From assembly GCF_030272615.1 (NCBI RefSeq), contig NC_081408.1:613652977-613716976 (forward strand): DNA of 64,000 bases, given 5' to 3'. Positions 24,360-36,602 of the stretch are shown piece by piece; positions within the stretch are counted from its first letter, which is position 1; every line of letters begins with the position of its first letter. Origin of the DNA: Cryptomeria japonica (Eukaryota > Streptophyta > Pinopsida > Cupressales > Cupressaceae). Made by a program: the position numbers and the translations under genes. The notes below the pieces were generated by a model. It did no database searches and was not told the origin of the DNA. It saw nothing but the letters and a program-made list of their open reading frames with translations.

Positions 24360-25680
24360 TTCAGACAATTACAAAAGGAAATTTCATTCCCTTGTACCCC
24401 ATCAGATCATTTACCCTGAAATATTTCAGAGAGAATTTACCACCCATTGGCATTTCTTCATCTACATTCTCTGGACCTTTTGCACCCACCACCCACTTGC
24501 CAAGCCTTTTCTTGCTTGCTTTCTTCACTTCTTTTGTGCGCAAGAACTACACTAGCAACTTCCACCCAACCGTCGACTCTGCTCGCCTCTGGTCTGTGTT
24601 CTCCTCAATTTCCATCTGATGAAGGGCATCAATAAATGAACCTCCTCTTTATCCACTTTCATCTCCTCATCTCTGATGTTGAAGTCGATTCCCGAGATGA
24701 CCCTTGCAAGCACCGACTGGAGACCATAGAGCCAATCCTCTCCCACACATGCCTTCATTACCCACTCGATTTCATCCTTTCACCCTATCTTCAAACCTCA
24801 ACCCACAACCATAGCTACAATATCAACATTCGTTTTGTATCTATTCTCTGTCTGCATGAAATCTTTCCCCAAGAGCATTGCCACAACCTACAGAAAGGCC
24901 TTCTCCTCATATTTAAATATTGCCTCGATTCTTTTTAAAGCGATTTTCCCAAGAAACTCCAGTTGCTATTTTGGCGTATAAAGTGTAAAGGTCGCTTTCA
25001 TATTTCACTTCAAATTCCACCTGTTTCTCACATCAATGACTATACTTTCTACTCCATGCAACATTTGCTCCCTTTAAATCCTCATCAGACAACAAACAAC
25101 CTGTCCTTGCATTGATTACGCTTTCAAACGGTGGCGTTCGTACCCTCCCATGGATCAAGCTCGAGATCTTAGTAATCCTCAAATACGTGCTCCCCTGCCT
25201 CATCATTAAACGAGGTCACCCATTTGGAAAGGGTATCTTCCACGTCATTCCCTGAATGCACAACATGAATAATCTGAAAGTCATTAAAGGAGGAAACAAT
25301 TTGTTTGGCAATAGAAATATATTTATAGAAGTGCCATGACTTATTTCTCCATTTTTAATAGCATTAATTATGATCAGTTCGAGTTGGATTTTTGACAATC
25401 CCAATTGCTTGTCTGTGTTGAGAGCTTGAATTGCTGCCTGAGCTTTAGCCTCATTGTTTGTTCCATCTAGAAGTTTACGTGTCGAAGGCTAGTATATTTC
25501 CTTCTCAATCCATTGCCACCCAACCAACACCCGATGGGCTTGGGTTGCCCTTCGATGCATCGTCAAAATTTAATTTGTACCAGCCTTCTGACAGTTTAGA
25601 CCATACAACCGTGCTCTCCTTCTCTTGTCCCAAATGAACCCGAGCAGGCCCATTAACATGTCGTTTTTTATTTGATTATT
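24360..25680 (-). pseudogene. LINE RNase H domain and conserved downstream segment (copy 1)
   Basis: On the minus strand 25620-25200 encodes RNase H: KLNFDDASKGNPSPSGVGWV, GTNNEAKAQAAIQALNT in a second frame, KIQLELIIINAIKNGEI, and DFQIIHVVHSGNDVEDTLSKW. These correspond to the Asp, Glu and C-terminal His/Asp regions of plant LINE RNase H. About 300 bp further on (24900-24690) comes RYKTNVDIVAM, then EIEWVMKACVGEDWLYGL. The same order of motifs follows the RNase H at 46.7-48.1 kb, so this downstream segment belongs to the element. A 60-codon frame at 24543-24361 lies in the same tail. Stops and frameshifts make it non-functional. Confidence 0.6.
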
Positions 25681-25769
25681 AATGTTGATGATCTTATGAT
25701 TGTAAATTAGGCTGTGTTGAATGATGTAGTTTTGGAAAGTGGCCTTGAATGAGGGGATATAACTATGTT

Positions 25770-27690
25770 GAAAAAACACGACATATGGGACCTTGTACCT
25801 TGATGGATGCTAATATATGTTAAAAGTTGGTTCTAATCATACTATTGATAAGTACTGTGTTAAGTGAAAAATGACGATGACAAACTATTGCAAAACCACA
25901 AAGATCCAACCACAACAAATCCTAGTTTTACAATAAAACATTCACCATACACCAATGAAGATACCTAAGAACGTGCAAATCAACAAATTAAACCATTATA
26001 CTATTCACATGCCAAGTAGGGTTTGATCTCCATTGTCTCCTATCTCCATTGATCTTGTTTGATATATTTGCTCTCAGATTTTGTATGTGCACAAGAGCTC
26101 AACAAAAAATGGATCGTGGTTGTAAAGTCGCTTGATTGCAAGAAGACTTGATAGTCGCATTAGGTGTTAGAAAGAGAGAAAAAATCCTCTTATATTGAAG
26201 ATGCTTTAGAAAATGGAGGGATACGATTAAGAGGTGAAAAGATAAATGGTTGGCTAAGATTAAAGGGTAGGTATAAGAAATAATAAAATGTGAAGAGGGT
26301 AGGTAGAGTAAAATGAAGAGATAAATGACATGTGTCACGAAGAGAAAAAACTAATGAATTAATTAAATAAATAAAGATTTATTTAATTAATAAAGGGAGT
26401 AGGATCAATTAAATAAATAAAATATTTATTTAATTTAGGAAAAAATAATTTAAATAAATAAAAAATATTTATTTAAACAAGGAAAGGGTTAGAAGAGGCT
26501 AAATGAATTAATTAAATAAATAAAAAATTATTTAATTAATAGAAGACTTATGATAAAATAATTAAATAAATAAAATATTTATTTAATTAAGCTAAAACAA
26601 TTTTAGGTGTCTACAAGTACAAGTCAAGATTGGTTACGAAGGGTTATTTTTAGGTTGAGGGGAATTAATTATGACATGATTTTCTCTCTAGGTGCTAAGA
26701 TGACATCCATCTAGTTTCTATTATCTATTACAAAAATGTTGATCTTGAGGTTAAGCAAATGGATGTGGAGACAACTTTCCTTCACAGTGATTTTGAAAAA
26801 TAGATTTATATTTCACAACCATAGCACTACATTGAGAAAGGTACAAATAATTTAGTTTCTAATTTAAAGAAATCTTTGTATGTTCTTAATCAATCTCTTA
26901 GGATGTGGTATCAAAAAATTGATACATTTGTGTTGGGATTGGGATTTCTAAGGTCAAAATTAGATCTATTCTAAGATGGACAATGATTGGTTCCTTATTA
27001 TTACATTATATGTTGATGACATGTTTTTGGCAATGAGAATGATATGATTTGTGAAAATAAGTCTCAACTTTCAATGTAGTTTGAGATGGACTTAGGGGTG
27101 GCCAAGTTCATCATAGGGATGGTGTTTATAAGAGATAAAACTAAGAAAAAATATTGGTTTGGCTAAAGTAATCATATGAATGAAGTGTTGGAAAGATTCA
27201 ACATGTCAACTTGTAGGTTTTTTTGGGAGATAAGTTTTCAATTGAATTGTATTTGATTTCTAGTGAGATAGAGGATGTGGTAAGAGTACTTGATATTAGT
27301 GCTATTGAGAATTTAATGACTGCAATGGTTTGCACAAGACAAAACATTGCCTACGTAATTTAAGTCCTTAGCTATTTCATGGATAATATTAGACGAGTAT
27401 AGTAGGATGTAATGAAAAGTGTCTTTAGGTATCTGTATATATCTTTGAGTACTCCATTTTCTTATTATGGTAGTTATATAGGGGGATAGCAATTAACAAC
27501 TATTTGTGCTTTTTTGGATTCATATTAGGTTGGAGTCATATATTAATGTCTAGTACCATTTTCTTTGTGAAATGATAGAGGATGAGAGGGTGATGCTAGA
27601 GGAAGTTGACAATTTGTAGAAACTTGTCAATGAATTGACAAAGGCAATGAGCATATAAAAGGTTAGCTCATGCTATGCATTGATGGGCCT
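25770..27690 (+). pseudogene. Ty1/copia reverse transcriptase-RNase H remnant, split by a solo LTR
   Basis: The frame fragments follow copia pol order: HDIWDLVP near 25780, then IDK just before the solo LTR and YKSRLVTKGY just after it. Next come NVDLEVKQMDVETTFLHSDF, LKKSLYVLNQSLRMWYQKID, a YVDDM-type text at about 27010 broken by a shift, DMICENKSQLS, MNEVLERFNMSTCR, and an RNase H-proximal block near 27300. The catalytic YVDD region is recognisable as TATGTTGATGAC. Many stops show it is long dead. The product would have been the retroelement polymerase. Confidence 0.75.
25856..26615 (-). mobile_element. Solo LTR (760 bp) with AT palindrome array, inside copia RT
   Basis: On the minus strand it runs TGTAGACACCTAAAATTG to TTTTCACTTAACACA. 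It is flanked by a perfect 5-bp duplication AGTAC at 25851-25855 and 26616-26620. Removing it and one AGTAC rejoins the copia codons for IDKYKSRLV. Bases 26350-26590 hold a series of palindromic blocks such as AAATAAATATTTATTT. A second member of the family is at 36603-37404. Confidence 0.85.
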
Positions 27691-29142
27691 CTCAATTCCT
27701 AAAAATTAATTCATTAGTGTTGGTACTCCATTTCCTCTTCCAATGTGTTTTAAAAATGAGAGAATTATAATAAAGGTTTGTCAACCTTGCTCCTAATTTC
27801 GAGTATACAAAGAATGTAATTTTCATTGTATAAAACACAAAAACTCAATTTCTAGGCTATAGATTGTCTTTAGGAAAAATTAAAAATCTAGGTTATATGG
27901 CATTGTTTCCAATGATGCTTGTTGTATATATCTTATTGAGCTCTACATTTTTTTAAAAAGGGCTCCAATGGCCTCTTGGATTAAAATTTATTGTCTCATG
28001 AAGTTTATATTTTCCATTGGAAATGTAAAAACAAACATTACATATGCAGGAGTTATAAAAGGGAGTTACACTCGTTGACTAAATTATGATGCATTTTACA
28101 ACACATCATAAAATGTATTTGAATGAAGATAATGAATCCAAAATAGAACACTCAAGTTGGTAAGTGAGGTATGACACTTATAATAGGTGGTAGGAATACG
28201 CTATTTTTAGCTTGTGAAATCGTCTTGGGATTTTAGTGTTGGTTTTCTAATAAGGTATTTGGGTGCTACTCTCTTAGGTGGTTTTATCTCATGGTTTTAT
28301 AGTTACTATTTGATGGTTTTGTGTTCTATATCTCCTATTTATAGGAAGCTTAAGATGGAGGCATTCGTGGCGAGTTTGTAGGTATTGTTATGTTGCTAGA
28401 ATTACTCTCGATCTTTAGTTAGTGATACTTCTATAATGGCTTGCATTATAAGCATATTGTAATTATGCTCATATTACTTTATAATATATTGGGTTACTCT
28501 TGAGTGTGGAGTTTTTTTTAGAAAAGGGTTTTGCCCATGTGCACCCATGTTGTATGATTTTGGTTATTCTATATATGTGTTTTTTTTTGTAATTATAAAT
28601 ATCTAAAATTTGCACAATACTCTCATCTAAGCTTAGTTTAGGAAGAACTTCTTCATAACTTGTTTCATTCATGCCCACATAATATGGCTTGGATCTCTTT
28701 AATATATTAGACACGAGAAAGGGAAGGGGAGAAAATTCTTGCGAGGGTAGGTCATCAAATGTTACATCTCATGACTACATAGGGAAACCATAGAAATAAA
28801 AACCTTGGCATAAGGGATAATCCCACCATATTGGTAGAGATAATTATCACAAAGCTATGTGTGTGTAGAGAGAGAAAGTAGCTCACTGCATAGTTGAAAG
28901 TTAGGAGTCCTAGACGATGTTAAGATCTATGGTTGGTGCAACATGGGGAGATATCAAAGATTAATAACTCCTTAAAATTTTACATGTCATTAAATAAAAA
29001 ATGATCCAACAATCCACTCACATTGAGATAATTGATCACAGCACTCAATAGTAGGTGATGCACCATTATTTTTTTGGGTGTGCTAGCAAATTGGGACCTA
29101 GGATCATGGTTTTATATGAACACATGAGAAAGGTGGTAATAG
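27691..29142. other. Possible decayed copia 3' LTR and unclassified sequence
   Basis: About 28500-28600 contains AAAAGGGTTTTGCCCATGTG, the kind of GGGTTTTCCC motif seen in copia LTRs (compare 38871). With the copia RT just upstream, this may be its 3' LTR, but no ends or duplication could be placed. Nothing else was recognised. Confidence 0.3.
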
Positions 29143-30125
29143 GATATTATAAGATGGATGACACAGTGCTAGAACTCAAACTAGCACATTATAGAGAGGA
29201 AATATTTAATGTTGTCAAGGAGGAAGTGCACTAGTTGCACAATGAGATTAATGATTAGTGACTAGATCAACATCTAGAGACGAGATCATTGGTACATGTA
29301 GGAGGTTGTGCATTAGCAAAAATGTAGTTGATATTATGAGATGGATGAAACAATGCTAGAGCTCAAAGTAGCACATTATGGAGAGAATATTTAATGTTGT
29401 CAAGGAGGGGGTGCACTAGCTGCACAATGAGGTTAATGATCAATTACTATACCAACATCTAGAGACAACATCATTGGTACATGTAGGAGGTTGTCCAAAT
29501 AACAGAAAAATTAGTCGATCTTGCAAGTGGTGGGAAAAGTGTGAGCTTAGTGTAGTGTGCACTTGATTATTAATTTGAAAAATTAGATAACTTGAGCCAA
29601 CATGGAGGATTGGAGTGCTCACACAATGTAAGGGGGATATTTATCCTATTAAAAAAAGTATTGTGTGAGATGTTAGAGGATGATTCATCCAATGGCTTGT
29701 GGGACATTAGGAATCAACAAGAGTATGCTTTTCCATGCAAGATATTAATAATGCCACAAACCACAATGATTAAGAACAATGCATACAGTTGATACAAAAG
29801 GGAGTGAAGATTGCTTGTATTAGTTTGGGGATACTAGTAAGTGTTGAAGACATCAAATAGAGGTAATGGGAGCATGTTTAAGTACAAGAAGAACACAAGT
29901 TGACAATACACTCTTAATGAGGTTGCATGAAAATTTAAATTAGAGCTCGAGTGAAGGTTTCAAACATAAACAAACAAATCTTAGACAAAGTTGGTAGGAA
30001 AACATGAGGTCTTGTGTATTAGTTAGCAATAAGGCCATATACTAGAGCATAGGGCTATAGAGGGCTAGAATAAGGTAGGAGCAAAAAAAGCGGGTCTCCA
30101 TTTCAAGAGGAAATGGATGTGTTGA
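29143..30125. repeat. Dispersed repeat related to 11.25-11.97 kb, with an internal 187-bp tandem duplication
   Basis: The unit starting GATATTATAAGATGGATGA at 29143 recurs at 29330 (GATATTATGAGATGGATGA) and both run through CATTGGTACATGTAGGAGG. Downstream text such as CAAACATAAACAAACAAATC and AGAGGAAATGGATG matches the 11 kb block in order. No domain was recognised in translation. Confidence 0.55.
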
Positions 30126-30819
30126 GGATTACTAAATCTTAGATAGTATTAGACTAGGAGTGAAATCATCAATCATCATTTATCTATTGTTAGGATTCAA
30201 AATCTTTTATTTCTTTTAATGAAACCCCTAAAGAATTATGCATCTCACAAAGCATTGAACATTCTTTTGTGATGTTTTAGGGAAGTTGGCGATCCACATA
30301 ATGAATCTATAGTACAAATTTAAATATTTTATTATTTGTTTTGATCAAGCTATTATGATTTTAATTTTTTCATGAAATCACTCTTGTGGTTGCAATCCTT
30401 AGAATAATTTTATTTTATTTCATTTAGTTTTGAAAAGCTCAACAAAAATTAGGTCAGGTCTCTTCTTTATGGTTTTGGATTTGAGACAAAAAACAAACTT
30501 TGAAATTGGTTGGTAAAAGTTTTGTCAAAGGTGGAAATTAGTTACAGGCAAAAATTAGTTACAAATGAAATTGTTTTACAATTGGAAGATCTTTTTGGAT
30601 ATTGGATTTTAAAAAAAATATGGTTATTACCTAAAGTGGAAGAGAGATAAATTTGCTTTAGTTTTTTAATAATCTCATATATTAAATTAATGAGACACCT
30701 ACTAAGAAACCAATTGTTGAACTCAAGGAATTTGCATGGGCCTAAATTACCATGAATATAAGGCCAATATTGATTATGTGGAAAAGACACATATTTATGC
30801 ATAAAGAGATTTGAAGGTC
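30126..30819. other. Intergenic, no gene recognised
   Basis: AT-rich, no gene recognised. It may be the upstream part of the retroelement debris that follows. Confidence 0.35.
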
Positions 30820-31720
30820 AAATTAGAAGAGTTGTATGAAAATACTTTAGATGAGAATATTATGTTGATTTGCAAGTAGTTATGAGACTACAATATTTTG
30901 GATATGTGGGTGGACTCTTTAGTTTAGTATTTCAATTATGATCCACAATCCTGGTTGCTAATGGAATGTACACTCAAGAGACAATTTGCCTCTAATTATG
31001 AAAATTTAGTGTCCAATTTGTGAACTATTTTGAAGCTTGGGCCCATTAAATATCTTCTAACCTAGAAGAGATTTCAAGAACTTAATCAAGATGAGGTGGA
31101 TAAAAGCATTAACATAGTTGATCAAATTAAGAGTCTTATCTTTTAGGAAGGAGACAAGTCTCAAGGAAAGCATAAAATCAAAGGCAAGTTTAACAATGGT
31201 AGGATAAAGATTAGTTGAAGTATGGCTATTGTTAGAAAGGTAAGAATAAAAAATGCTTATGCTCTAATAATTTGAAGAGATTGAAAGTATAATCTATTTT
31301 TATTAAATGTGGGAAAGACGTATGTTTGTGAGCAAAGATCTTGTTTTTCTAAGCCTTACAAGTAAAGGTACTTTCTTTTTCGGATCAAATTCTTCCTCAC
31401 ATGTTTGGTTTGTAGATTCAAGTGCATTTCACTAAATGTGCATGGATAATTCATTTTTTGACTATAAGCATGGAGAGAATGGTGGTGTGGTTATTTCGAA
31501 ATGAACAATGGTCTTTATGTTAGGGGGGCTAGATATGTGAAGCATAAAGGAAGATATATTTGAGATGTTTACTATGTTTTAGAAATGGATGTAAAATTCG
31601 TTATACCAATTGATTATAGAGATGAGTGGGGTATGAAGATGGAATTTAATGTTGATAAGATCTTAATCAAGGATAAGGAGGATAACTAAATGGTTTCTTT
31701 CATATGAATAGTGGATGATG
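30820..31720 (+). pseudogene. Probable copia gag/protease remnant
   Basis: Near 31395 the frame reads SSSHVWFVDSSAFH, then a stop, MCMDNSFFDY. This resembles the copia aspartic protease start (WxxDSGAS...HM). Upstream, EVDKSINIVDQIKSLI and KSQGKHKIKGKFNNGR resemble a gag tail. Stops are frequent. It ends beside the tail of LINE-like element L9. Confidence 0.4.
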
Positions 31721-31785
31721 AGGCCAAAATAATTTTTTTTGAAAAATAAATATATGAAATATATAAAGAATTGAAGGCCTTATTT

Positions 31786-33010
31786 GTTTTTTATTAATTA
31801 AGAAACAAAACTAGGTGTTGAACCTTTACAACCAAAAGCCCCAAGGGAAAATATATAGAGGCTAAAAGCAAACCACTTACACCATTTACACAAACCATTA
31901 ATAAACCACTTATAGTTTTACACAAACCATTAACAAACCACTTACAACACAACAACAATACTACAAACACTCAACATCAAGAGTGGGTAGAACTTTCACC
32001 CATAACTCGGGGAAGAGTTGGGGAAGAGGGGGAAGAAAGAACTTTCCTTTGTTGACTAACAATAGTCTAAGCAATATAATCATCTAGAACACCATTACAA
32101 GGTGAAGCATGAGGGGAAGCATCATCGAAGGCCTATTAGCACATGAAGCAGAAGGTTGATAAGGTGAAACATCCTCCACCTAAGACTGGAGCTAAATAGG
32201 AGCAATAGACAGAGTATGTTTCAAGCACCTAGTGTGAGGTTCCCTAACAGGTTCCATAGGGCACAAGGAGGCCACACCACTAAGAAGAGGCCCATCATCA
32301 TCTTGGGAGGAGTCACTAGAAGAAGAATTAGAAGCCTGAACAATTAAGTGATCACCATTAGCGTCCTTCCACCAAGTAGTAGTGCCTTTATGATGCCAGA
32401 GAAAACAATTCGTGGCCAAGTGACTAGTTGAGAAGTATTGACAATATAAAAAAGGGAGGCCCTCATATTCTAGTGATTGAGTGCATAGCTTATCCCCAAC
32501 CATGAGAACCACATCCCCATGAAGAGGTGTGAAGATGTCAATATCAATCAAAATGCATGCAAAAGTAGAATGAAGCATGAAGAAATTGGAATAATCAACC
32601 TTCAAGAAGCGATCGATATAGTAGTTGCCAATCGCCTCGTAACAAGAAACCTCCCATAATTGGAGGGTAAGATCAGGAAGTCTAACCCCGACTGAACTCA
32701 CACCGAGTGGTTTGGTAAGAGGGTTAAATGAAGTTTTTGAGGGTTTGAATAAGAGAGTGTACTTCCCATGCCCATAACCTACTCAACACCAAGTCTCGAT
32801 CTTCAAAAGAAGCAAAAGAAGAGATGAAAAAACCCTTAGCACAAGGGAAGATCTCAATCTTACCAGACACTAAGGGCTTCCAATAATCCAACACCTCTTG
32901 ATGAAGTTCTAGGAGAGAAGGCCAACGACCAACAAATCTACACACCAAACCACAATGTTGGTAGAAATCTACATTTTCCACTACTTCTTGGCCTCACACC
33001 TAACAAGGGA
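31786..33010 (-). mobile_element. LINE-like ORF1-only element L9 (subfamily A)
   Basis: The minus-strand tail reads CTTAATTAATAAAAAACAAA at about 31785-31802. Going upstream there is a 3' UTR with TTCAACACCTAGTTTTG, then ORF1. The gag-like protein is in two open frames, 32981-32724 (ENVDFYQHCGLVCRFVGRW, FPCAKGFFISSFASFEDRD) and 32701-32192 (RLPDLTLQLWEVSCYEA, PLHGDVVLMVGD, TTTWWKDANGDHL). The zinc knuckle has decayed (LYCQYFSTSHLATNC). A frameshift and stop separate the two parts. I found no target-site duplication and the 5' end is uncertain. Confidence 0.65.
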
Positions 33011-33613
33011 GATTTTAACACAAATAAGAGGATGGGATTTTACCCTAGGAGGGTGAGATTGATAGTAGATATAGACATGAGAAAATGTCATGACCCCTCT
33101 ACAAAGAGCCCTTAAATAGACAATACATATCATAAAATTGTCTTATGAAATAAGACCACGATTTTCTACGATCTAGATAAAAGGAATTAATATATCAAGC
33201 AACAATGATCTTCATAATAGCAATCATTTTATCCCATCAAAGAATAATAGTCTAGAGTTAGAATTGACTTGTGTATATACAATGATCCTTGTATAGAGAC
33301 AACAATACGACGATAAGATTAAGCTACACATTAAAAATTTGTGTTGAAAGAGCATCAATTTTTATTTATACTAATATGGGTGTTATCAATCATTGATGGG
33401 GAGACATACACTTAAACAAGTAGTGGTTAAGTAATGAAGAGGCACGTGATTAGTCTTGAGGAGGCAATGATTAGTTTGAAAAGACACCTCTCTTAGGAAG
33501 AGATAAGAGTTTAGACTCATCGTCCTTCCTTGAGATCTATATAAGGAAGAAATTCATTTAGTGAAAGGCATCAAAGGAGAAGATCATATAAAATTACTAG
33601 CAATCATTATTGT
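33011..33613. other. Intergenic, no gene recognised
   Basis: No gene recognised between L9 and L5. The 5' end of L9 may reach a few tens of bases into this stretch. Confidence 0.4.
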
Positions 33614-33630
33614 AACAACAAATTGGTATG

Positions 33631-35887
33631 AGAAATTATTGAAAACAATGTCTCACGCTACTCCTGCAAACGGTTCTCCCGCCCATGGGAGTTTGAATGC
33701 ATCTGCTCCTACGGTTGGATCCTGCTCTCTTCCTCCTCCTGTGGGTGCCACCATTGGTACCACCGTTGGTGCTGGGGGGATTTCCTACGCGGTTGGGGTC
33801 AATCCTTTTCTGATCGCTGCTCCCTTTGATTCCATTGTCCCAACTGTTCCCTTGCCCTTGACGATGGGTAGTTCGGGTCCCCCTCCTCATGTGGGTGCCT
33901 CTGTGCTTATCATTGGTGCTTCTGCCCCGATGGTGGACTTCTTGTGCCCTCCCCCCCCTCCCCTGCCCTCGTGGATGCCCTTCAGGGGGGGGGGGGTGTT
34001 GTTGAAGAAGAATCTATGACTTGTGGTGTTGCTCCTCATTCTAGAAATGCTGCCACTAATGGTGATCTTGTTGTGGGTGTGAAGGTCTCGCCCAAACGTC
34101 TTTTTGCTAGTTCGAGTAGCTTTATTCATGTGGATAGATCTGTTGCCCAAACCCCCAAGGGGTTTCATCATCTTCCTTGGACCAAGTCCTCCCCTATGGT
34201 GGTTTGTGGACATGATGTTGTGGATAACATTGGATTGCGCTTTGGTGTGCAGATTCTTTGGGTTTTGGCCTTCGCTTCCAAATCTCCATCGCTAGGTGAG
34301 TGACTCTTGGAAGCCTTTGGTTGGTCATAATATTGAGCTCTTTCCTTGTACTATAGGATTTTCCATTGCTTCCTTTACATATTCGGTTGATCAAGATTTG
34401 TTTTTGGGCAAGTTGTGGGATTGGGGAGTTCACTCTCTCTCTGTTAAGCCTTGGTAAACTTCTTTTAACCCTCTCACTAAACCACTTAATGTGTGTTCAA
34501 TTTGGGTTCGCCTTCCAAATCTTCCCCTTCATTTCTGGGAGCATTCTTTCTATGAGGCCATTGGTAACTCTATTGATCATTTCTTGAAGGTTGATAATGC
34601 CATGTCTTCAATTGGCCACTCCACCTTTGCTCGTATCTTAGTCGATATTGATATCTCTTTACCTCTCCTAAGGGATGTGGTTCTTATGGTTGGGGATAGG
34701 CCTTGGACACAATTGTTGGATTTTGAGGGCCTTCTCTTTTGCTGTTGGAAATTCTTCTCTACGGGTCATTTAGCTTTGGACTGCTCTATTCCGCGTCACA
34801 AAGGTGTTGCTACCTAATGGAAGGATGCTACAGCTGATCACCTGCCTATCTATGTTGTTAATTCTGATTCGGTTGGCTCCTCTCAGGAGGATGAGTTCTC
34901 CTCCTAGGATGATGTGCCTCTTACTGCTATTGATGTTGTTGTTGTCATTGTTGTGGCTTCTTCTGTCCGTGAGGATTCAACTCCCGTGGCCCCTATTTTG
35001 CAGCTTCGCTCTACTCCTACTTGTTGGTGTAATTATTTATTCTTATAGGATATAATTACACTTTACTTAAATTAACTTAGGATAATGCATCTCACCGTAG
35101 TTTGGATATGAGACACTTAGGGAAGTGTGCACATAGGGATGTAGCTTGTAGGAGAAATTTCACCTTTTGTGGTCTTATCTTGCTGTTACACTCCACATTC
35201 GGTGGGTCATCCACCTCTTGTGAAATATTATATTATTTATCCTACCTAACCCTACTTTTTCTTACCTACCCTTGTTTCTCATTGAGCCACGTCATGATTG
35301 TGTGCTCACATATCCATTTGGCCTTACCTATATATGCATGCCTATATTCATTGTATTGGTTAATCCAGTTGATCATTTGTATATTGATGAGAATACAGTT
35401 TGTTCTTGTCATACTATTGTCTCTGTTTTGTGCTTTTCACTGTGCCCATGATCTTGGCAAAATATCACACTACTAACTCTACTCTTGATGTTGTTCCTCT
35501 GCGGTAGTCTAATGCTATTTTGCAATAGTCTGCTACTGTTCTGCAACAACACTCTGTTGGTGCTACTAATTGTAACCCCGCGGGGTCCTCCCCGCTTGAT
35601 CTCTCTCTTGATGGGCCTAATGATAGTATTGCTTGGACTGTGGTTTGTTGCAGGCAAAAGGGGATGCCCTCCCCCCTCATGCAAACCCCTTCGTGTCAAG
35701 GCTTGGGTGTCTCTCCCCCTCCTTGATTTGGGTCTGGGTTGTTGATGGTTAGACACGTGTTTTCCTTTTCCCCTATCTAACCTTATTTTTTTCGGGGCTT
35801 GCTCCCCTAGTTTGTTGTTCTTTTACTGCCTGTGAGCTATTGTATTAACGTTCGACACCCTTGTTTTTTGTTGCTTTCTTAATAAAA
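33631..35887 (+). mobile_element. LINE-like ORF1-only element L5 (subfamily A) holding a solo LTR
   Basis: It is flanked by 17-bp duplications AACAACAAATTGGTATG (33614) and AACAACAGATTGGTATG (35888). It ends GTTGCTTTCTTAATAAAAAA. ORF1 starts at ATG 33648, only 17 bp from the 5' end. Coding fragments in order: a Pro/Ala/Val-rich N-terminus to 34016, then a shift at a run of about ten G at 33986; VVCGHDVVDNIG near 34200; VRLPNLPLHFWEHSFYEA at 34510; GHSTFARILVDIDIS; LLFCCWKFFSTGHLALDC; then WKDATADHL; and, beyond the solo LTR, AWTVVCCRQKG. Net element length without the solo LTR is about 1.8 kb, with no ORF2. Confidence 0.8.
35022..35469 (+). mobile_element. Solo LTR (448 bp) inside L5
   Basis: It runs TGTTGGTGTAATTATTTATT to AAAATATCACA and is flanked by the perfect 5-bp duplication CTACT (35017-35021 and 35470-35474). 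A possible TATA box, CCTATATATGCATGCC, is near 35330. It carries no coding sequence. Orientation is assigned from the TATA-like site and is uncertain. Confidence 0.85.
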
Positions 35888-35904
35888 AACAACAGATTGG
35901 TATG

Positions 35905-36597
35905 TTGTATCTTACTTATGAACTAAGTGCTTATTTACAATAATGTTATATTTGAATTCTACTAGGAATAAGGAACAAATATATGGCCTATAGTATAAGT
36001 TATTTCATTTATCCTTATATTTATACATTAGCATAAATAATGTCAATAAGATTTATATTTGTTAATAATAGGGAAATCAAGTTTATATGACAGTTATGCT
36101 TAATTTCATTTATACATTCATAATACATGAGACATTAGTATAATATTGACCTAATCCTTAATCATTCTTTATTTCCCCTTATGAAGATTGGTTGGATTTG
36201 TTAGGGAGAGGTGGTATTAATATCTCATAAGGTAGGTGAGCCCCAAGAGGTGGCATGGATGGGTGTTCTTGAAACCCTTAGGGAGATCAAGAAGTGGTAT
36301 GGATGGGTGTTCCTAAAACCCTTGGGCCTACTTGTGGAGAATGGTTTTCTAGCACCCTAAAATAGTTATCCCCCATGCTTCATTAGGGTTGATGATTAGT
36401 AAAGTAGTAAGGATTGGGATTAAATATAGTAATTATCAATTTTGCTAATGGTTCTCTAATTTTAATAATTTAATTTAAGGCATAATAACTATAGTGAAGT
36501 ATGTTTAATTATGGAAAATGAGCATACTCCTAGTAGGAGACATTACAACAAAGCTCCAACCACCCACAACTTTAGCTCCCATGGAAGTCCCAAAATT
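35905..36597. other. Intergenic, no gene recognised
   Basis: AT-rich. A local repeat AGTGGTATGGATGGGTGTTC / GGTGGCATGGATGGGTGTTC occurs around 36250-36310. Nothing else recognised. Confidence 0.4.
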
Positions 36598-36602
36598 AGG
36601 TC

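Noticed and set aside
31786-33010. Target-site duplication for L9
   Set aside because: The sequence after its tail (AAATAAGGCCTTC on the minus strand) was not found at its 5' side, so none is claimed.
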